Shown here piece by piece: positions 1 to 12,289 of a stretch of 64,000 bases of DNA (positions are counted from its first letter, which is position 1; the number at the start of each line of letters is the position of its first letter). Below the pieces are notes generated by a model. That model was not told where the DNA came from, searched no databases, and saw only the letters and a list, made by a program, of their open reading frames with translations. Where the stretch lies: NCBI GenBank assembly GCA_037693485.1, contig CM075353.1, positions 9,186,001 through 9,250,000 of the forward strand, given 5' to 3'. The stretch comes from Kitagawia praeruptora (lineage: Eukaryota > Streptophyta > Magnoliopsida > Apiales > Apiaceae). Position numbers and translations under genes: made by a program.

Positions 1-3000
1 CGTAGTCCGCCCTTGGAAGGTTTTGTGTCAGCATCCTGTAGAACTATCAGAATTGAAGAGATCATAGAAGAGGAACCTCATGCTGAGATTCCAGTTTTTC
101 GGGGACCAGATACCCCTTACTTACTGATAGAAAGTGCACCCCCTACGGACAAGGATGGTGACGTATGTATGGTAGAAGGATTGGATGAAGAAAAATCTGA
201 AGAAAAATCTCGAAAACTGAAACATAATGGAAGTAATGAAGACAGTCAGCCAGCATCAAAGAGAAGGAATGTCATGCATGAAGTGCAGGAACCGTCTACC
301 GTCCAGGAACCTCAAGAAGACTCAACTACAGAGATGGAGGTAGACTTGGACCCTCGAATGCCAGAAACCATGGTGAAGGCTGGACCAGCTGGTGAAACTT
401 TGGATGTGAAGATCAATGACAAAGATGGTATAAAGGTGTTGAAGATTGGAGCTCAACTCGATCCAGCCTTAAAGGAATCTCTCATTACCTTTTTGGGCAA
501 GAACCTGGATGTGTTTGCATGGTGTCATGCGGATATGGAAGGGATAGATCCAAGAGTCATGTGTCATAAGTTGAATATTGATCCAGAAAAGAAAGGAGTG
601 AGACAAAAGCGAAGACCAGTTAGCGGAGAAAGAGCTCAGGCATTGAAAGAAGAGGTCGACAGATTATTGGATGCAGGATTAGTTAAAGAATCTTTTTACC
701 CAGTATGGTTGGCAAATCCTGTTTTGGTAAAGAAACCTAATGGAAAATGGAGAACCTGTGTAGACTTCACAGATCTCAACAAAGCATGCCCGAAGGACAG
801 CTTCCCACTACCACGGATTGATCAGTTAGTGGATGCAACAGCTGGACATGCCCTCCTCAGCTTCATGGATGCATATTCAGGTTACAATCAAATCCCTATG
901 TATGAACCTGACCAAGAGCATACTTCTTTTATTACGGATAGAGGTCTTTATTGCTATGTATGCATGCCATTTGGATTGATTAATGCTGGAGCCACATACC
1001 AACGGTTAGTGAATATGATGTTTAAAGACCAAATTGGCCATACTATGGAAGTATATGTGGATGATATGCTAGTTAAGTCTAAGGAAGCTGTTGACCATGT
1101 GAAGCACTTAGAAGAAATGTTTGGAATCTTGCGGAAGTACAGAATGAAGCTGAACCCTCAAAAATGTGTGTTTGGGGTAGAATCAGGAAAGTTTCTGGGT
1201 TTCATGGTAAACCACAGGGGTATCGAAGCCAACCCAGCCAAGATTAAAGCATTGATTGATATGAGGTCACCGAGAACTGTGAGAGAGGTTCAGTCTCTTA
1301 CAGGAAGGGTTGCACCCTTGAATAGATTCATTTCGAGGTCCACTGATAAGTGTCAGGAGTTCTTTAAAGCTATAAAGAAAGGAAACAAATTCGAGTGGAC
1401 CGCAGAATGTGAGATAGCGTTTGGAAAGCTAAAGGAGCATTTGGGGAGCCCCCCACTGTTAGCCAAACCTGTGGAGGGAGAAACATTGATACTTTATTTG
1501 GCTGTGTCAGAGTATTCCATTAGTGCAGTTCTGGTTCGAGAAGAGAATAGACAGCAAAGCCCAGTTTACTATGTTAGTAAAAGGTTACTTGATGCAGAAA
1601 CGAGGTACACAGGAATGGAGAAGCTGGTTTTCGCATTGATTCTGGCTTCCAGGAAGCTACGACCTTATTTCCAAGCTCACAAGATTGAGGTGAGAACCTC
1701 ATATCCACTTAAGCAAGTGATGCATAGGCCAGAAACTTCTGGAAGAATGTTAAAGTGGGCTGTGGAGCTAGGACAGTTCGACATAGAATATAAGCCAAAG
1801 ACAGCAATTAAAGCTCAAGCTTTAGCAGATTTCTTAATCGAGTTTCCACCTCATGTAGAAGTTACTGGCCAAGAGGGGCCAAAAGAGGTGGTGGAAAAAC
1901 AGACAGACAATGACAACTGTGCACCTTGGTGGACACTGTATGTAGATGGAGCTGCTAATAGTGGTGGAGCAGGTGCAGGCATAGAACTAGTTAGTCCAGA
2001 AGGGCACCAACTCTATAGCTCGATTCACTTTGCTTTTAAAGCCACGAACAATGATGCAGAATATGAGGCATTGATTGCAGGCCTCAAGTTGGCTTTGGAG
2101 ATGAAAGTAGAGAATATCAGAGTGTTTAGTGATTCGATGTTAGTAGTTTGGCAGATTCGTGGTGGTTTTCAGGCGAGAGGGCCAAGAACAGACTTATATT
2201 TGAGGTACTCCCAGGAGTTGATCGAAAGGTTCAAAGAGGTGAAGCTAGATCAAGTACCTTGAGGGAAAAATACCAAGGCGGATGCATTGGCCAAGCTAGG
2301 GTCACAAAGAGAGTCCACGTTATTGGGGGTAATTCCACTTCAAATCCAGGAGCAACCTAGTGTTTTCAAGGAAGAGGTAATGGACATTGAATTCCCAGTT
2401 GAAGATTCCTGGATGACCCCGATACATCGTTACCTGGACAAAGGGGAGCTACCTTCCAATCAAAGTGATGTCAGAAAGCTGAGGTATCACGCAGCCAGAT
2501 ATGTAATTTATGATGGAGTTCTGTATAAACGAGGATTCAATCAGCCTTTGCTCAAGTGTGTAGCTGGAGAACAGTGCAAGTATATCCTCGAGGAGATTCA
2601 TGAAGGAGTATGTGGAAATCACTCGGGGGGTAATTCTTTAGCCATGAAAGTCCTTCGACAAGGATATTATTGGCCAACCATCAAAGCAGATGCTACGAAG
2701 TTTGTGCAGGCATGCAGTAATTGTCAGAGGTTTGCAAATTTTGATAGTCGTCCTGTAGCCCCTATTAAACCGATTGTTAGCCCTTGGCCATTCGCTGTTT
2801 GGGGGATAGACCTCATTGGAGAGCTCCCGAAAGGAAAAGGAGGAGTGAAATACGCGGTGGTTGCAGTCGATTACTTTACAAAGTGGGCAGAAGCAGAACC
2901 ACTTGCTAAGATTACAGCGTCAAAATTGACTGAGTTTGTGTTTCGAGCCATTGTATGCAGGTTTGGCATTCCACAGAAACTGATTTCTGACAATGGGAAG

Positions 3001-3645
3001 CAGTTCGATAGTAGAGAGCTTAGAGGATTATGTGAGCAGTTTGGAATCCAAAAAGCATTTTCAGCAGTGTATTATCCGCAGAGTAATGGACAGACTGAAG
3101 CAGTGAATAAGATTATCAAGCACACTTTGAAGACAAGACTTGAAGATAAGAAAGGAAGCTGGCCAGAGGAGCTTCCTGGAGTCTTGTGGTCGTATAATAC
3201 CACGCCTAGAACTACAACTGGTGAGTCTCCTTTTACCCTCACTTATGGTTGTGAAGCTATGGTACCTGTGGAAGTTGGAACAAGTTCCTTGAGAAGAAAG
3301 TATTTTGATCCCGAGAGCAATGAAATCAATCATAGACTGTATTTGGACATGGTCGAAGAGTTGAGAGCAGGTTCACAAGTGAAGTTAGCAGCATATCAAC
3401 AGAGAGTTCGAAGGTATTACAACAAAAAGGTGAAGGCAAGACCTTTTAAAGTTGGAGACCTAGTTCTGAGAAAAGTCATGCCAAATACCAGGGTTCTGGC
3501 ACATGGAGCTTTTGGAGCAAATTGGGAAGGACCTTACCAGATAAAGTCAGCCATTTGGGAAGGAACCTACCACTTGATGGATATGGATGGGAACCTCATT
3601 CCGAGAGCTTGGAATGCAGAACATCTCAAGAAGTATTATCAGTAA
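1..3645 (+). pseudogene. pol: Tat-type gag-pol remnant: RT, dual RNase H, integrase, broken by one TGA
   Basis: The frame is open from the left edge. The first part is acidic and low in complexity, from a gag/protease-pol linker. RT motifs follow, with YVDD at about 1054-1065. The first RNase H looks degenerate, with AVSE where a catalytic Asp is usual. A second RNase H (YVDGAANSGG, EYEALIAG, FSDS) runs from about 1930 to 2260. A TGA at 2260-2262 interrupts the frame, which then continues unchanged to 3645 through the integrase: an HHCC zinc finger (about 2595-2730), a D,D,E core (first Asp 2809-2811; motifs ISDNGKQF and PQSNGQTE) and a C-terminal domain. No frameshift was seen. The stop lies in a CCTTGAGG context, which would fit C-to-T change at a methylated CpG. 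Confidence 0.9.
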
Positions 3646-4161
3646 CTTTTTTTTTATGTGTTTTTCTTAGGAAAAGTAAGGCTTTTTCAGCCCAAGAATA
3701 AAGGCAGCTTATTAGTTATAGCTGACCAGCATTTTGATTTCAGTATTTAATTATGCATGTACCCGAGGGGTTTTTTGATGTGAACCTCCCTACTTGCAAG
3801 ACAATTTTTTTCAAGTATTGAGCGATGTATAGCTCTACGTTGAATATTTTGAGTGCATTATTTGCAGCTATAGCTCCTTAATAGTTCTTTTACGTAATAA
3901 TCATTACCCAAAAGAACTGAGGGGTAGTATTCCTACTTAGACAGTATTGCACATGCTATGATTTGATATTTCATATGCCAATTTGAAATTTTTGAAACAG
4001 GTTACCTAGATTAACAGGTTCCTGTAGCATTGTGTTGCATTTTGCAGGTTACCTAAGCTGACAGGTTCCTGTAGCATTGACAGTATGTGTGAAGTATGAA
4101 TATGAATTGACAGAATGTGCAGACTACGATTGATTGATCAGAATTAGCTTGTAGACAGATT
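3646..4161. other. 3' untranslated region of element A, no gene
   Basis: Noncoding sequence directly after integrase. It shares short stretches (for example around 3900-4160) with the - strand of element B at about 13040-13330, so it belongs to the retrotransposon. No ORF or RNA gene was recognised. Confidence 0.6.
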
Positions 4162-4640
4162 GCATTGAGAAAAAGTCCCAGGTAGCTTCCTGGGCATTGA
4201 GAAAAAGTCCCAGGTAGCTTCCTGGGCATTGAGAAAAAGTCCCAGGTAGCTTCCTGGGCATTGAGAAAAAGTCCCAGGTAGCTTCCTGGGCATTGAGAAA
4301 AGTCCCAGGTAGCTTCCTGGGCATTGAGAAAAGTCCCAGGTAGCTTCCTGGGCATCGAGCAAAGTCCCAGGTAGCTTCCTGGGCATTGAGTTAAGTCTCA
4401 GGCAGCTTCCTGAGCATGAATTAAGCCTCCGGCAGCTTCCTGAGCAAAAGTTAAGTCTCAGGCAGTCTCCTGAGCATGAATTAAGCCTTGGGTAGCTTCC
4501 CGAGCATGCATTGAGAAAGCCTCGGGTAGCTTCCTGAGCAAATGTGATTGAAAAGCCTCAGTTGACTGAGCACGACATTGTTGCCAAAAGCCTCAAGTTC
4601 CTTGAGCACGTGAATTAAAGTCCTGACAAAAGGCACCTTA
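4162..4640 (+). repeat. Minisatellite of 31-32 bp hairpin units in element A
   Basis: Seven nearly identical units of about 31-32 bp start at 4162 and contain CCCAGG-TAGCTT-CCTGGG. More divergent units run on to about 4640. Almost every unit holds a short inverted repeat around a conserved six-base centre. The stem sequence differs between units (CCCAGG/CCTGGG, CTCAGG/CCTGAG, CTCAAG/CTTGAG) while pairing is mostly kept. The same repeat, inverted and expanded, lies in element B. Tandem repeats in the region 3' of pol are known for Tat/Ogre-type elements. Confidence 0.9.
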
Positions 4641-4825
4641 AAGAGAAGCCTAATAAGCTCTCCCTCATGTGGAACCGCCTTTGGCACATGGGAAGAAGGG
4701 GTAAAATCCTTAGCATTTACCCTCATAAGATGTCTAGCCTGACACATGGAGAAGAGGAATCCGTGTGGACTCCCAGAATGGCACACAGGTTCCTAGAATC
4801 GCCCCGAGGCACAAAAAGGAACCAA

Positions 4826-4973
4826 TATGCCTCGAGGCATGTTGGGACCTAGAGAATAGGATTGGGAACCAAGCAGGTTACCTTTCCAAGAGAAAAAAGG
4901 CACCAACAGGCCTCGAGGCATGTTGGGACCTAGAGATTAGGATTGGGAGCCAAGCAGGCAACCTTTCCAAGAG
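4826..4973 (+). repeat. Two-copy tandem repeat of about 77 bp in element A
   Basis: A block around the words CCTCGAGGCATGTTGGGACC and CCAAGCAGG is present twice, at about 4829-4893 and 4907-4973, with few differences. A related single block, inverted, occurs in element B at about 11720-11815. Confidence 0.75.
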
Positions 4974-4976
4974 ATG

Positions 4977-5713
4977 ACCCGAATTAAACAAAAGAAATTT
5001 TATTAACTTTAACTAGTTTTTGTCTTATGTTTATTTTGCAGGTGTAATGGTCGAGGAACCTGGTCAAATTATTTAGGATCTAGGGTTCTCAGAAAGGGTT
5101 TTTAGTTCAAAGGGCGACTCTGATAATGTTGAGTGAAGCATAGGAAAAGACGTGTTTAAGCTTACAAAATTGATCAGGTATTCTGTAGGGAACCTGATTT
5201 GGATCTAGGAGGAATCTCTAAGGAAAATTACAGTTCAGATTACGATGGTGAATACATGTCTCGAAGTATAAACAAAAAAGGGTTCCAAGTCTGCAAGTAA
5301 GTTGTATTTAGTTACATATTATTTTGAGAAAATTATAAGTGAAAGTATGGATGCATCCTGTTTCTTACAATGGGTTATCCCACGTAAGCTTGGGTGTATA
5401 AGTATGGACACTAATTAATTTTTAGGATGCATGACGATAAAATATTCTACGAGGTTTTGGAAAAAAGGAGTGCAGTATTAAGTACAGACGCAAATTAAGA
5501 AACTAGGCATGAACAAGCAAGAGCAAGAGATATAGCAAAAGTGGATAATAGTCATCAGAAACATAAAGAGTTATAGGGTATAAGGACCCTAGGCAAATCA
5601 AAGTTAAAGGCACGAAGGCCATTGAAACCAAGTTAAATTACATCCCGCGAGGCACTACGAGGGGCCCGCAACCTCAAGAAAAGTTATTGAAAGTTCAGAA
5701 AATTTATGAAACT
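4977..5713. other. Noncoding internal region of element A
   Basis: No convincing ORF. The left part (about 4977-5040) matches the opposite strand of element B near 11640-11715. It is also downstream of the antisense gene and presumably carries that gene's 3' end and polyadenylation signals. Confidence 0.5.
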
Positions 5714-7754
5714 TTAGGCAGGAGATACTTTACTAGATTCTTCGATGGCTGAGGAAGGTGGAAGAGTGGTTGGAGTAACGTCAGGAACAGGAATCTCTGC
5801 AGTCTCAAGGGTGGCACCCGGAGACCTCTCAACCGTTTTCACGGGAGGTACAGAGATTGCAACAGCAGCTTCATTCTCAAAATCCTTAATCATCCCTACT
5901 ACATCCTCGCCAAGGAGAGACCAGTTCAACTCGGGCATTTTTTCCCACATGGATCTCATGTAGTCACGAACGCCTTCATCATAACCTTCATCGTACCTAG
6001 CTTTTTCCTGGATGAGCAGAGATGATTTGACAGTCACGGCTGCAGCATTTAGAGCATCAACTTGAGCTTTCAGTTCCTTGACCTTCTCTAGCATGGATAA
6101 TTTCTCATCCTGCAAACTCTTCACCTGTTCCTGAAGTTCATCCTTGCTATTCTTCAAGGAGGTTTCAACAGCTTTAGCCCTCCTTACCGCAGCAGTGGCA
6201 ACATTCACACTCTCCTCTTTAGCAGCCAGCTCCTCTTTGAGCTTCGAGATCTCCCCTTGTAGCCTGAGGTCATATTGGATCTTCAAGGCAAAGTCATCAC
6301 AGAACCTAAGAGTAAAGAAGGCGTTCTGGGCCGCAGAGAACCTCATAGCTTCCAAAGCTTCAGTAGAGTCCATTTTCGACCAGCCAGTAATAGTCTCAGC
6401 AGGAACATGAGTGTCAATCAAGTCCTTAAACTGGTTCTGAGCAGCAGTAGGTTCAGTCTTCACAGCTTTGTTTTTCCTCATGGATCTGGTTTGAGAGCTT
6501 CCTGATAAGTCAAGTGTGGTCTGAGCCAATTTACGTTTTGAAGAACCTGATGGTTGAGTCTGGACGGATACAGGGGTTGGAACTTGGTTAATTGGAGTTG
6601 CATCAAGCGGAACCTCCTTTACATTGTCTTCAACCTTGAAAATTTCTTCCACGTTTTTAGATCTCTTCACAAATGAAGGAACTTTTGGAGCCATGTCTGC
6701 ATAAGTCAGAAGATTAAGGTTAGAGGTATATATATGAAGTAAGCAAATGAAATTGCATAAATATAAAGAAACTCCTACCAGAAGTTGAGGGAATAAAACC
6801 TAAAGTCATCAGGTTATCAGGGGTCATTAAGACCAGACAATCTCTAGTGGAGGCTGATAGTTTCAAAATCTCAGTTGCTCTTTCCAAGCAGACTCCCGTA
6901 AGAACGGTTTGCTTAGGGATATTGGGACGACAATTAAACTCATACCTAACGTAAGGGCAGTCATAGCAATAAAGAAACTGTTCCGACCATTGTTCAAAGT
7001 TTTGCTTAACATTTTTTATGCACTGACCCTGGTGACAAGGCCAGGCTGAAAGGTAAAAGCAACCAGAATTTCTTCCAGTGTCTTTCAGTCTGAAGAAATA
7101 GCCCAATTCAGGGGCTGTCAAAGGAACTGTAAACTTGCTGGAATATAGTATAAAAGTGCTGATGGCTAACCGATAAGAATTAGGGGTGAGTTGCATTGGT
7201 GCTAATTGGTAAAAGTCAAGAACCTCTCGTAAGAAAGGATGAAGAGGCATGGAAACACCTACCCTCAGGAAAGCGGCAGATATGACAGCATGGGGGATAC
7301 CTTGTTTTGGGATTTTCAAATCAAATCTGTGAGCTCTCTCACCAGGTTCTGGGACTGTTATCTTACAGACAGGGCGATGACATTCCTCGAATAGTCTTTC
7401 CAGTTTAACTGAGGTCATGATAGAATCAGATTTTTCACAAAAAGGGACAATCTCTTGTTTGAATGGTTCTCTTTCTACAGATATCTCACTTTGAAAGTCG
7501 GGTTCTAGGAAGGACTCAGGTTCAAATTCAGGTTTTGATACCTCTTCATTATCAGACCAGTCATCTCCTAAATCAATTAAGCTTAAAGGCTTTAAGGGAT
7601 CAATAGCATTTGGAAGTTTCATCAGAATATCTTGAGGATCACTAGTGTCAGGAATCAAGACCCTAGACCTAGTTCTATTACCTACAGATGCGACAAAAAC
7701 AGGTTTTACGGAAGAGAGGTGGTCAGAATGTGTTGAATCAGAAGACATCTGCAA
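5714..7754 (-). CDS. Antisense spliced ORF of the Tat element ('putative gypsy type transposon' family)
   Basis: Two exons on the strand opposite pol. Exon 1 is 7754-6779 and exon 2 is 6696-5714, joined across an 82-bp GT-AG intron (6778-6697). The joined frame is exact: 1959 nt, 652 residues. Both exons are open throughout and the junction codon is GAC. The N-terminal half is acidic and then resembles the plant family annotated as putative gypsy-type transposon / Transposase_28 (hallmarks LHPFLREVLDFYQLAPMQL and SYRLAISTF). The C-terminal half has a basic stretch, a coiled coil of roughly 130 residues, and an acidic Pro/Thr/Ser-rich tail. Extra ORFs, some antisense, are known in Tat-lineage elements, but their function is unknown. 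An alternative start two residues in is possible. Unlike the adjacent pol, it shows no lesion. Confidence 0.8.
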
Positions 7755-8290
7755 GAAACAGACGAAGAGAGGTCAGACTTTGGAATTCTTAAAGGGAGAC
7801 CTGTGGTCTAAAGACGATTGAACTACTTTGATTATGTCAAGTAAGTTTCTTTTTAAGAGTTATATGGAGGGTATACATTCACAGAGATAAGTATGAAATA
7901 TGACATGAATACGAAACAAATTAAGATAGAAGACAAACAGACAGTCAAAAGCTTTCAGTAAAATCATAGTGATGAAACCACAAATCGGTGATGGAACTAC
8001 CAGTAGAGAAGGTATTATGGATGGTTGTGTGTGTGAAATATGAAAACCATATACAAACACTTATCAGATAAAAGACAGCATGCAAGATCGAAGTAATCAG
8101 ATAGTTAAAAATGCAATCAAGATTATGGGAAAACAGAAAGAAAGGATTCAGAATTATACCTTGGATTGAAGAAAGCGGCGACTGAAAATTTGGATTAAGC
8201 AGATGACCGTCGGACTCCTCCTCTTTTTCTCTCCAAGGGTTTTAGAAAATATTTGGTAAAGGTAAAAATGAAGATGAAGTCACTCATGTG

Positions 8291-8298
8291 TTTATATA
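8291..8298 (-). promoter_or_regulatory. Possible TATA box for the antisense ORF
   Basis: On the - strand the sequence reads TATATAAA, about 540 bp upstream of the antisense start codon. It is the clearest TATA-like word in the 7755-8804 interval, which otherwise has no gene. Position and spacing only; an untranslated leader of this length would be needed. Confidence 0.35.
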
Positions 8299-8787
8299 AT
8301 CAAGACAGCTCTGTACACGTGGCAGCACATTACTGGAGCGGTAAAATGAAGAAGTACACGCGTGAGAAGCGTGTGAACCTTGGGAACTCACACATTAACT
8401 ACAGCTTTGGTAAGTGATAAGTTTAATTCAAATTTTGAATTATCTTCTACAACCAACCATTATCCTCTTTTAACTTATTAAATTTAAAGAGGCATGAAGT
8501 TGAGTGACAAGTTAGATTCCTTGAGAAGTTGAATGCAAGCATAAAGTAGATTTCGAGAGCTGGAGCAAGAAGAAGAAAATAGCGAGGTAACAGGTTCCTT
8601 AATACAAAGAAAGCTTACTCAAGATTATATCAAGCTGAAAATATTTTATGTCCTGTTTCCTATACCGAGTTAGCTCATATAGGCTTGGATATACAATGCT
8701 GAAGCAAGATATAATTACCAAGATGGGTTAGCATTAAACCTCTGATTGTAGAATTAGAATAGGTTCCTTTCACATTACATGATTTCA

Positions 8788-8804
8788 AGGAACCGGGGGG
8801 TACT
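8788..8804 (+). other. Polypurine tract of element A
   Basis: AGGAACCGGGGGG followed by TACT lies directly before the TGTTGTGCCC start of the 3' LTR. Element B has the matching sequence inverted next to its left LTR (10588-10606). It would prime plus-strand DNA synthesis. Confidence 0.75.
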
Positions 8805-9672
8805 TGTTGTGCCCAAAATCTACATGGACTAGATTTAGGCCCATTAATCAATAGGGTCCGATCCCTACAAGTTAGAAGATTGATCCAATACGAGCCAGGA
8901 AGATCAAATAGAAGAAATGACTAAAGAAGTACGAATATCAGGAGGTTCCCAATGGTTAGGAAGCTGAGTTGAACACTAGAAGACCAGGTTCCTCCAAGCA
9001 GGAGAGTTCGAGTTAGCATAGCAACAGCCATAGAGATGATAAAAGCATGTGAAGAGTTATCCAGTCTAATTAGTTTGTTATTTGTGCAGGTATTGACACC
9101 AAAAGGGAGGTCCCTAAGTGATATGTCCCGAAATAAGGAGGTCTCTGAGAAACAGGCTCCTGAAATGTAGGTTCCTGAGCACCAGGTTCCTACGAGTTGC
9201 CAACAGAAAGTTCTAGAAGCCATCTAGAACAGATAAACGAATTGGTATCTGAGTATGATTCTAGGGCGCAGATGATCCTAGAATAACTCTAACCAATAAG
9301 AGAATCATAAGTAGGGTACGAACTCGAGTTCTACTCTACTTAGCCAAACTAGTTCGTGAAAGGCTCTAAAGGAACCTGAGTCCTACACGAACTAGTTGAC
9401 CGAACAACAGCTATTCCAGTAAGAGACAGAATCATACTAGAACTACGTGAGCTTGATCCCTATAAATACAAGGGTACGTAGGCACCTCAGGGTACGAGAC
9501 ATTAAGTTCTCTAATTTTCTCTAAAGGCACCTGAGATTATTGGAGATACCCTCGAGCTCAGCTCAACCCCCACAAACACAACCCAAACTTTGTTCATAGA
9601 ACAGTTGATCGCTAGCCTAAACAACTACCTGTAGACCTCACATACGTTGATTACGAAATCCACTCATCAACA
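8805..9672 (+). repeat. 3' LTR of element A
   Basis: Starts TGTTGTGCCC and ends CATCAACA (TG...CA, about 868 bp). It is homologous to, but clearly diverged from, both LTRs of element B. A TATA-like TATAAATA lies at 9471-9478. The partner LTR is outside the window. Confidence 0.85.
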
Positions 9673-9716
9673 ATTGTAACTAAAAGTAAACGTGAAAAAG
9701 AAAATCAGTTAATTAC

Positions 9717-10587
9717 TGTTGATGGAGGATTTTCGTAATCATCGTGATTTTCGGAGGCCTGCTGGAATTTACAAGCGTAACACATGTAATTGGCTGTTTT
9801 TTGGTGATTTGGGTGTGATTTGATGGTGGGGGTGAGCTGAGCTTGAGAGGTTACGAGAATCATCGCAGGTTCCATTAGCGAGATCTGTGGCTGTCCTCCC
9901 AAGATGCCTACGTACCCTTGTTTATATAGGGATCAAGCTCACATAGTTCTAATGCGAAGCTGATTTTGCTTGACCAGTTGTATTCGATTGTCTAGTTCGT
10001 GTTGGACTCAAGTTCCTTTAGAGTTTACCACGAAATGGTTGGATAAGTAGAGTAGAACTCGAGTTCGTACTCTACTATAATTCTCATGTCTATTAGAGGC
10101 ATTCTAGGATCAACTGCGTCATAGAATTACACTCCAATAATAATTCGGTCTCTTTCTGGCTGGCTACGCTCAGGAACCTATGTATCAGGAACCTAGTGCT
10201 CAGGAACCTGTTTCTCAGGAACCTATATCTCAGAAACCTGTTTCTCAGGAACCTCTTTCTAGGAAACTATACATGCACAAATAACAAATATATTAGTCTG
10301 GGGAGCCTCTTTGTGGTTCCCATATGCTCTTGCTGTCTTCACTACTGCTGCTAGGCTGTCTTGAACTATTCTGCAGGGAGGAACCTAGTCCATTCGTAAT
10401 CTACTCAGCTTCCGGTTCATCAGGAACCTCATAATACTTGTAGCTTCTTGACTGTCTACTCAACGAGTGCTCATTTCTTCATGTCTAGTCTTCATATCTT
10501 GTACTGGATCTATCTTATGCCTCATATAGATTGGACCCTATAGCTTAATGGGCCTAAATCTAGCCCATGGAGATTTTGGGCACAACA
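9717..10587 (-). repeat. 3' LTR of element B (left)
   Basis: 871 bp, homologous to 20909-21794 with scattered substitutions and fewer copies of an internal TCAGGAACCT-type repeat (about 10170-10260). A TATA-like TATATAAA on the - strand lies at about 9921-9928. It abuts ATTAC on its left. Confidence 0.9.
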
Positions 10588-12110
10588 ACTACCCCCCGGT
10601 TCCTTGAAGTCATGCAATACGAAAGGAACCTATTCAACTTTCTAATATGGGGTCCAATGCTTAATCACTTCTTTTAAAATGTATTACTTCAACAACACGT
10701 ATCCAAGCTTACATGAGCTAACTCGGCGTAAGAAACAGGACACATAATGTTTTAGTAAACATAGTATTGATCAGCTTCTTTCTTGATGAGGAACATGTTC
10801 TCTTCTTCTTCTTCGAAACTCATTCTTCTGACAAATCTTCACTCTTCAACTGCTAGTCATTCTCTGTACATTTTTCTAATAACTTTGCAAAATCTCTCCA
10901 AGGACACTTCTGAGGTTTCTAGGATGTCATCATACTTCTTCTTACTCTCGTATCTTTCTGGGTGATCTTTGTCTTCAATATCTTCACATGTCTTTCGTAT
11001 ATCTAGAAGTCTTGAAAAACGAGTGGCACCTCAATAGCTTCCAATCAAGAGGTTCAACCTTTATTTACTCCTTTTGGGAGAATGCATAATTTTCACATCG
11101 TGCATCCAAGCTTACATGAGCTAACTCGACGTAAGAAACACTACGCTTCTGTATGCAGATTCCAAATTAAATCCTCAAATCAAAAATCAAAGGATCAAGC
11201 TGAAAACTAACCTGGAAACTTTTCTGAGGTCGTCTTCTCGTAGATCATTATCATCAAACTGCGAAACTTGTCATAAATACTCTCTAATTGTTCAAGCAAT
11301 ACTTCTTTCTTCTTCCGAACTGACTTGTATGAACTGATCTCTCATCCAATGCTTTCATTGAATACGTTGGCAGCTTGCTTATAACCCTAGGAATCTCCAT
11401 TATTCGTAGGATGAAGCAACCCTGGAACCTCTTGGACCATCTAAATAGCTTCTTAGAAACCTCGGCTGCTTGCTCTACTTCGAACTTTCAAACCTTTGTA
11501 AACTTAGAACCTCTTGTCTTCATACTTCGAGTACTATTTCCAAAACCATAATCTAAACCATGACCTTTCTTGATAACTTCTTAACTTTTCATTGCTGAAT
11601 AACTAGACCAGGTTCTTTATGAATAGCCGTTGACGACTAATAATCTTGCAAAGCAAACAATAAACATAAAATAGAAACTAGTTAATGTTAGTATTATTAA
11701 TCCTGTTAAACACGGGCCAACTCTTGGAAAGGTCACCTGCTTGGTTCCCAATCCTAAACTCTAGGTCCCAACATGTTAGTCTAGGTTCCATGTTGGTTCC
11801 TTTTGCCTCGAGGCGATTCTAGGAACCTGTGCGCCGTTCTGGGAGTCCGCATAGATTCCTCTTCTTCATGTGTCAGGCTAGACATCTTATGAAGGTAAAT
11901 GCAAAGAAACTTATTCCTTCTTCCCATCTGCCAGAGGCGGTTCCACATGAGGGAGAGCTTATTAGGCTTCTCTTTAAGAACAGGTGTGCCGGTCTAGGCT
12001 CCACACAAGTTCCCACTTCCTCTCGTGCCAGTGGCGGCTCCACGGAGGGGTGAAACATATAGTTTCAGGTTCCTGTATGCCAGTCTCGGCTCCATACAGG
12101 TTCCTTTAAG
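10588..12110 (-). other. 3' internal noncoding region of element B
   Basis: It starts with the inverted polypurine tract (10588-10606). Parts match element A inverted, for example about 10690-10745 with A at about 8640-8700. The word ATCCAAGCTTACATGAGC occurs at about 10703 and again near 11103. The antisense ORF of element A is not recognisable here, so it has been lost or never present. No coding sequence was seen. Confidence 0.6.
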
Positions 12111-12265
12111 GTGCCTTTTGTTAGGACTTTAGGTGCCTTTTGTCAGGACTTTAGGTGCCTTTTGTCAGGACTTTAGATACCTTTTGTCAGGACTTTAGGT
12201 GCCTGTCAACAGGGCTTTAGATGCCTTTTGTTATGACTTTAGGTGCCTGTCAACGGGGCTTTTTA
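12111..12265 (-). repeat. 22-bp tandem array in element B
   Basis: Six to seven units of GGTGCCTTTTGTCAGGACTT plus two bases, with variants. Element A has essentially one unit, inverted, near 4615-4640, so the array expanded in B's line. Confidence 0.85.
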
Positions 12266-12289
12266 ATCATGTGCTCAAGGAATCTGAGG

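Larger units (their letters stand above)
1..9672 (+). mobile_element. Tat-type Ty3/gypsy LTR retrotransposon (element A), 5' part outside the window
   Basis: The order is pol (RT, RNase H, second RNase H, integrase), a 3' noncoding region with a minisatellite, a spliced ORF on the opposite strand, a polypurine tract and a 3' LTR. A second, archaeal-type RNase H before the integrase is characteristic of the Tat lineage (Tat/Ogre/Retand). The 3' LTR is recognised by homology to the two LTRs of element B. The 5' LTR and most of gag lie left of the window, so the target-site duplication cannot be checked. Pol carries one in-frame stop, so this copy is probably not autonomous. Confidence 0.88.

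Noticed and set aside
4053..4386. Overlapping - strand ORFs with repeated Met-Pro-Arg-Lys-Leu-Pro-Gly-Thr
   Set aside because: They are translations of the 31-32 bp minisatellite; open in several frames because the unit lacks stops.
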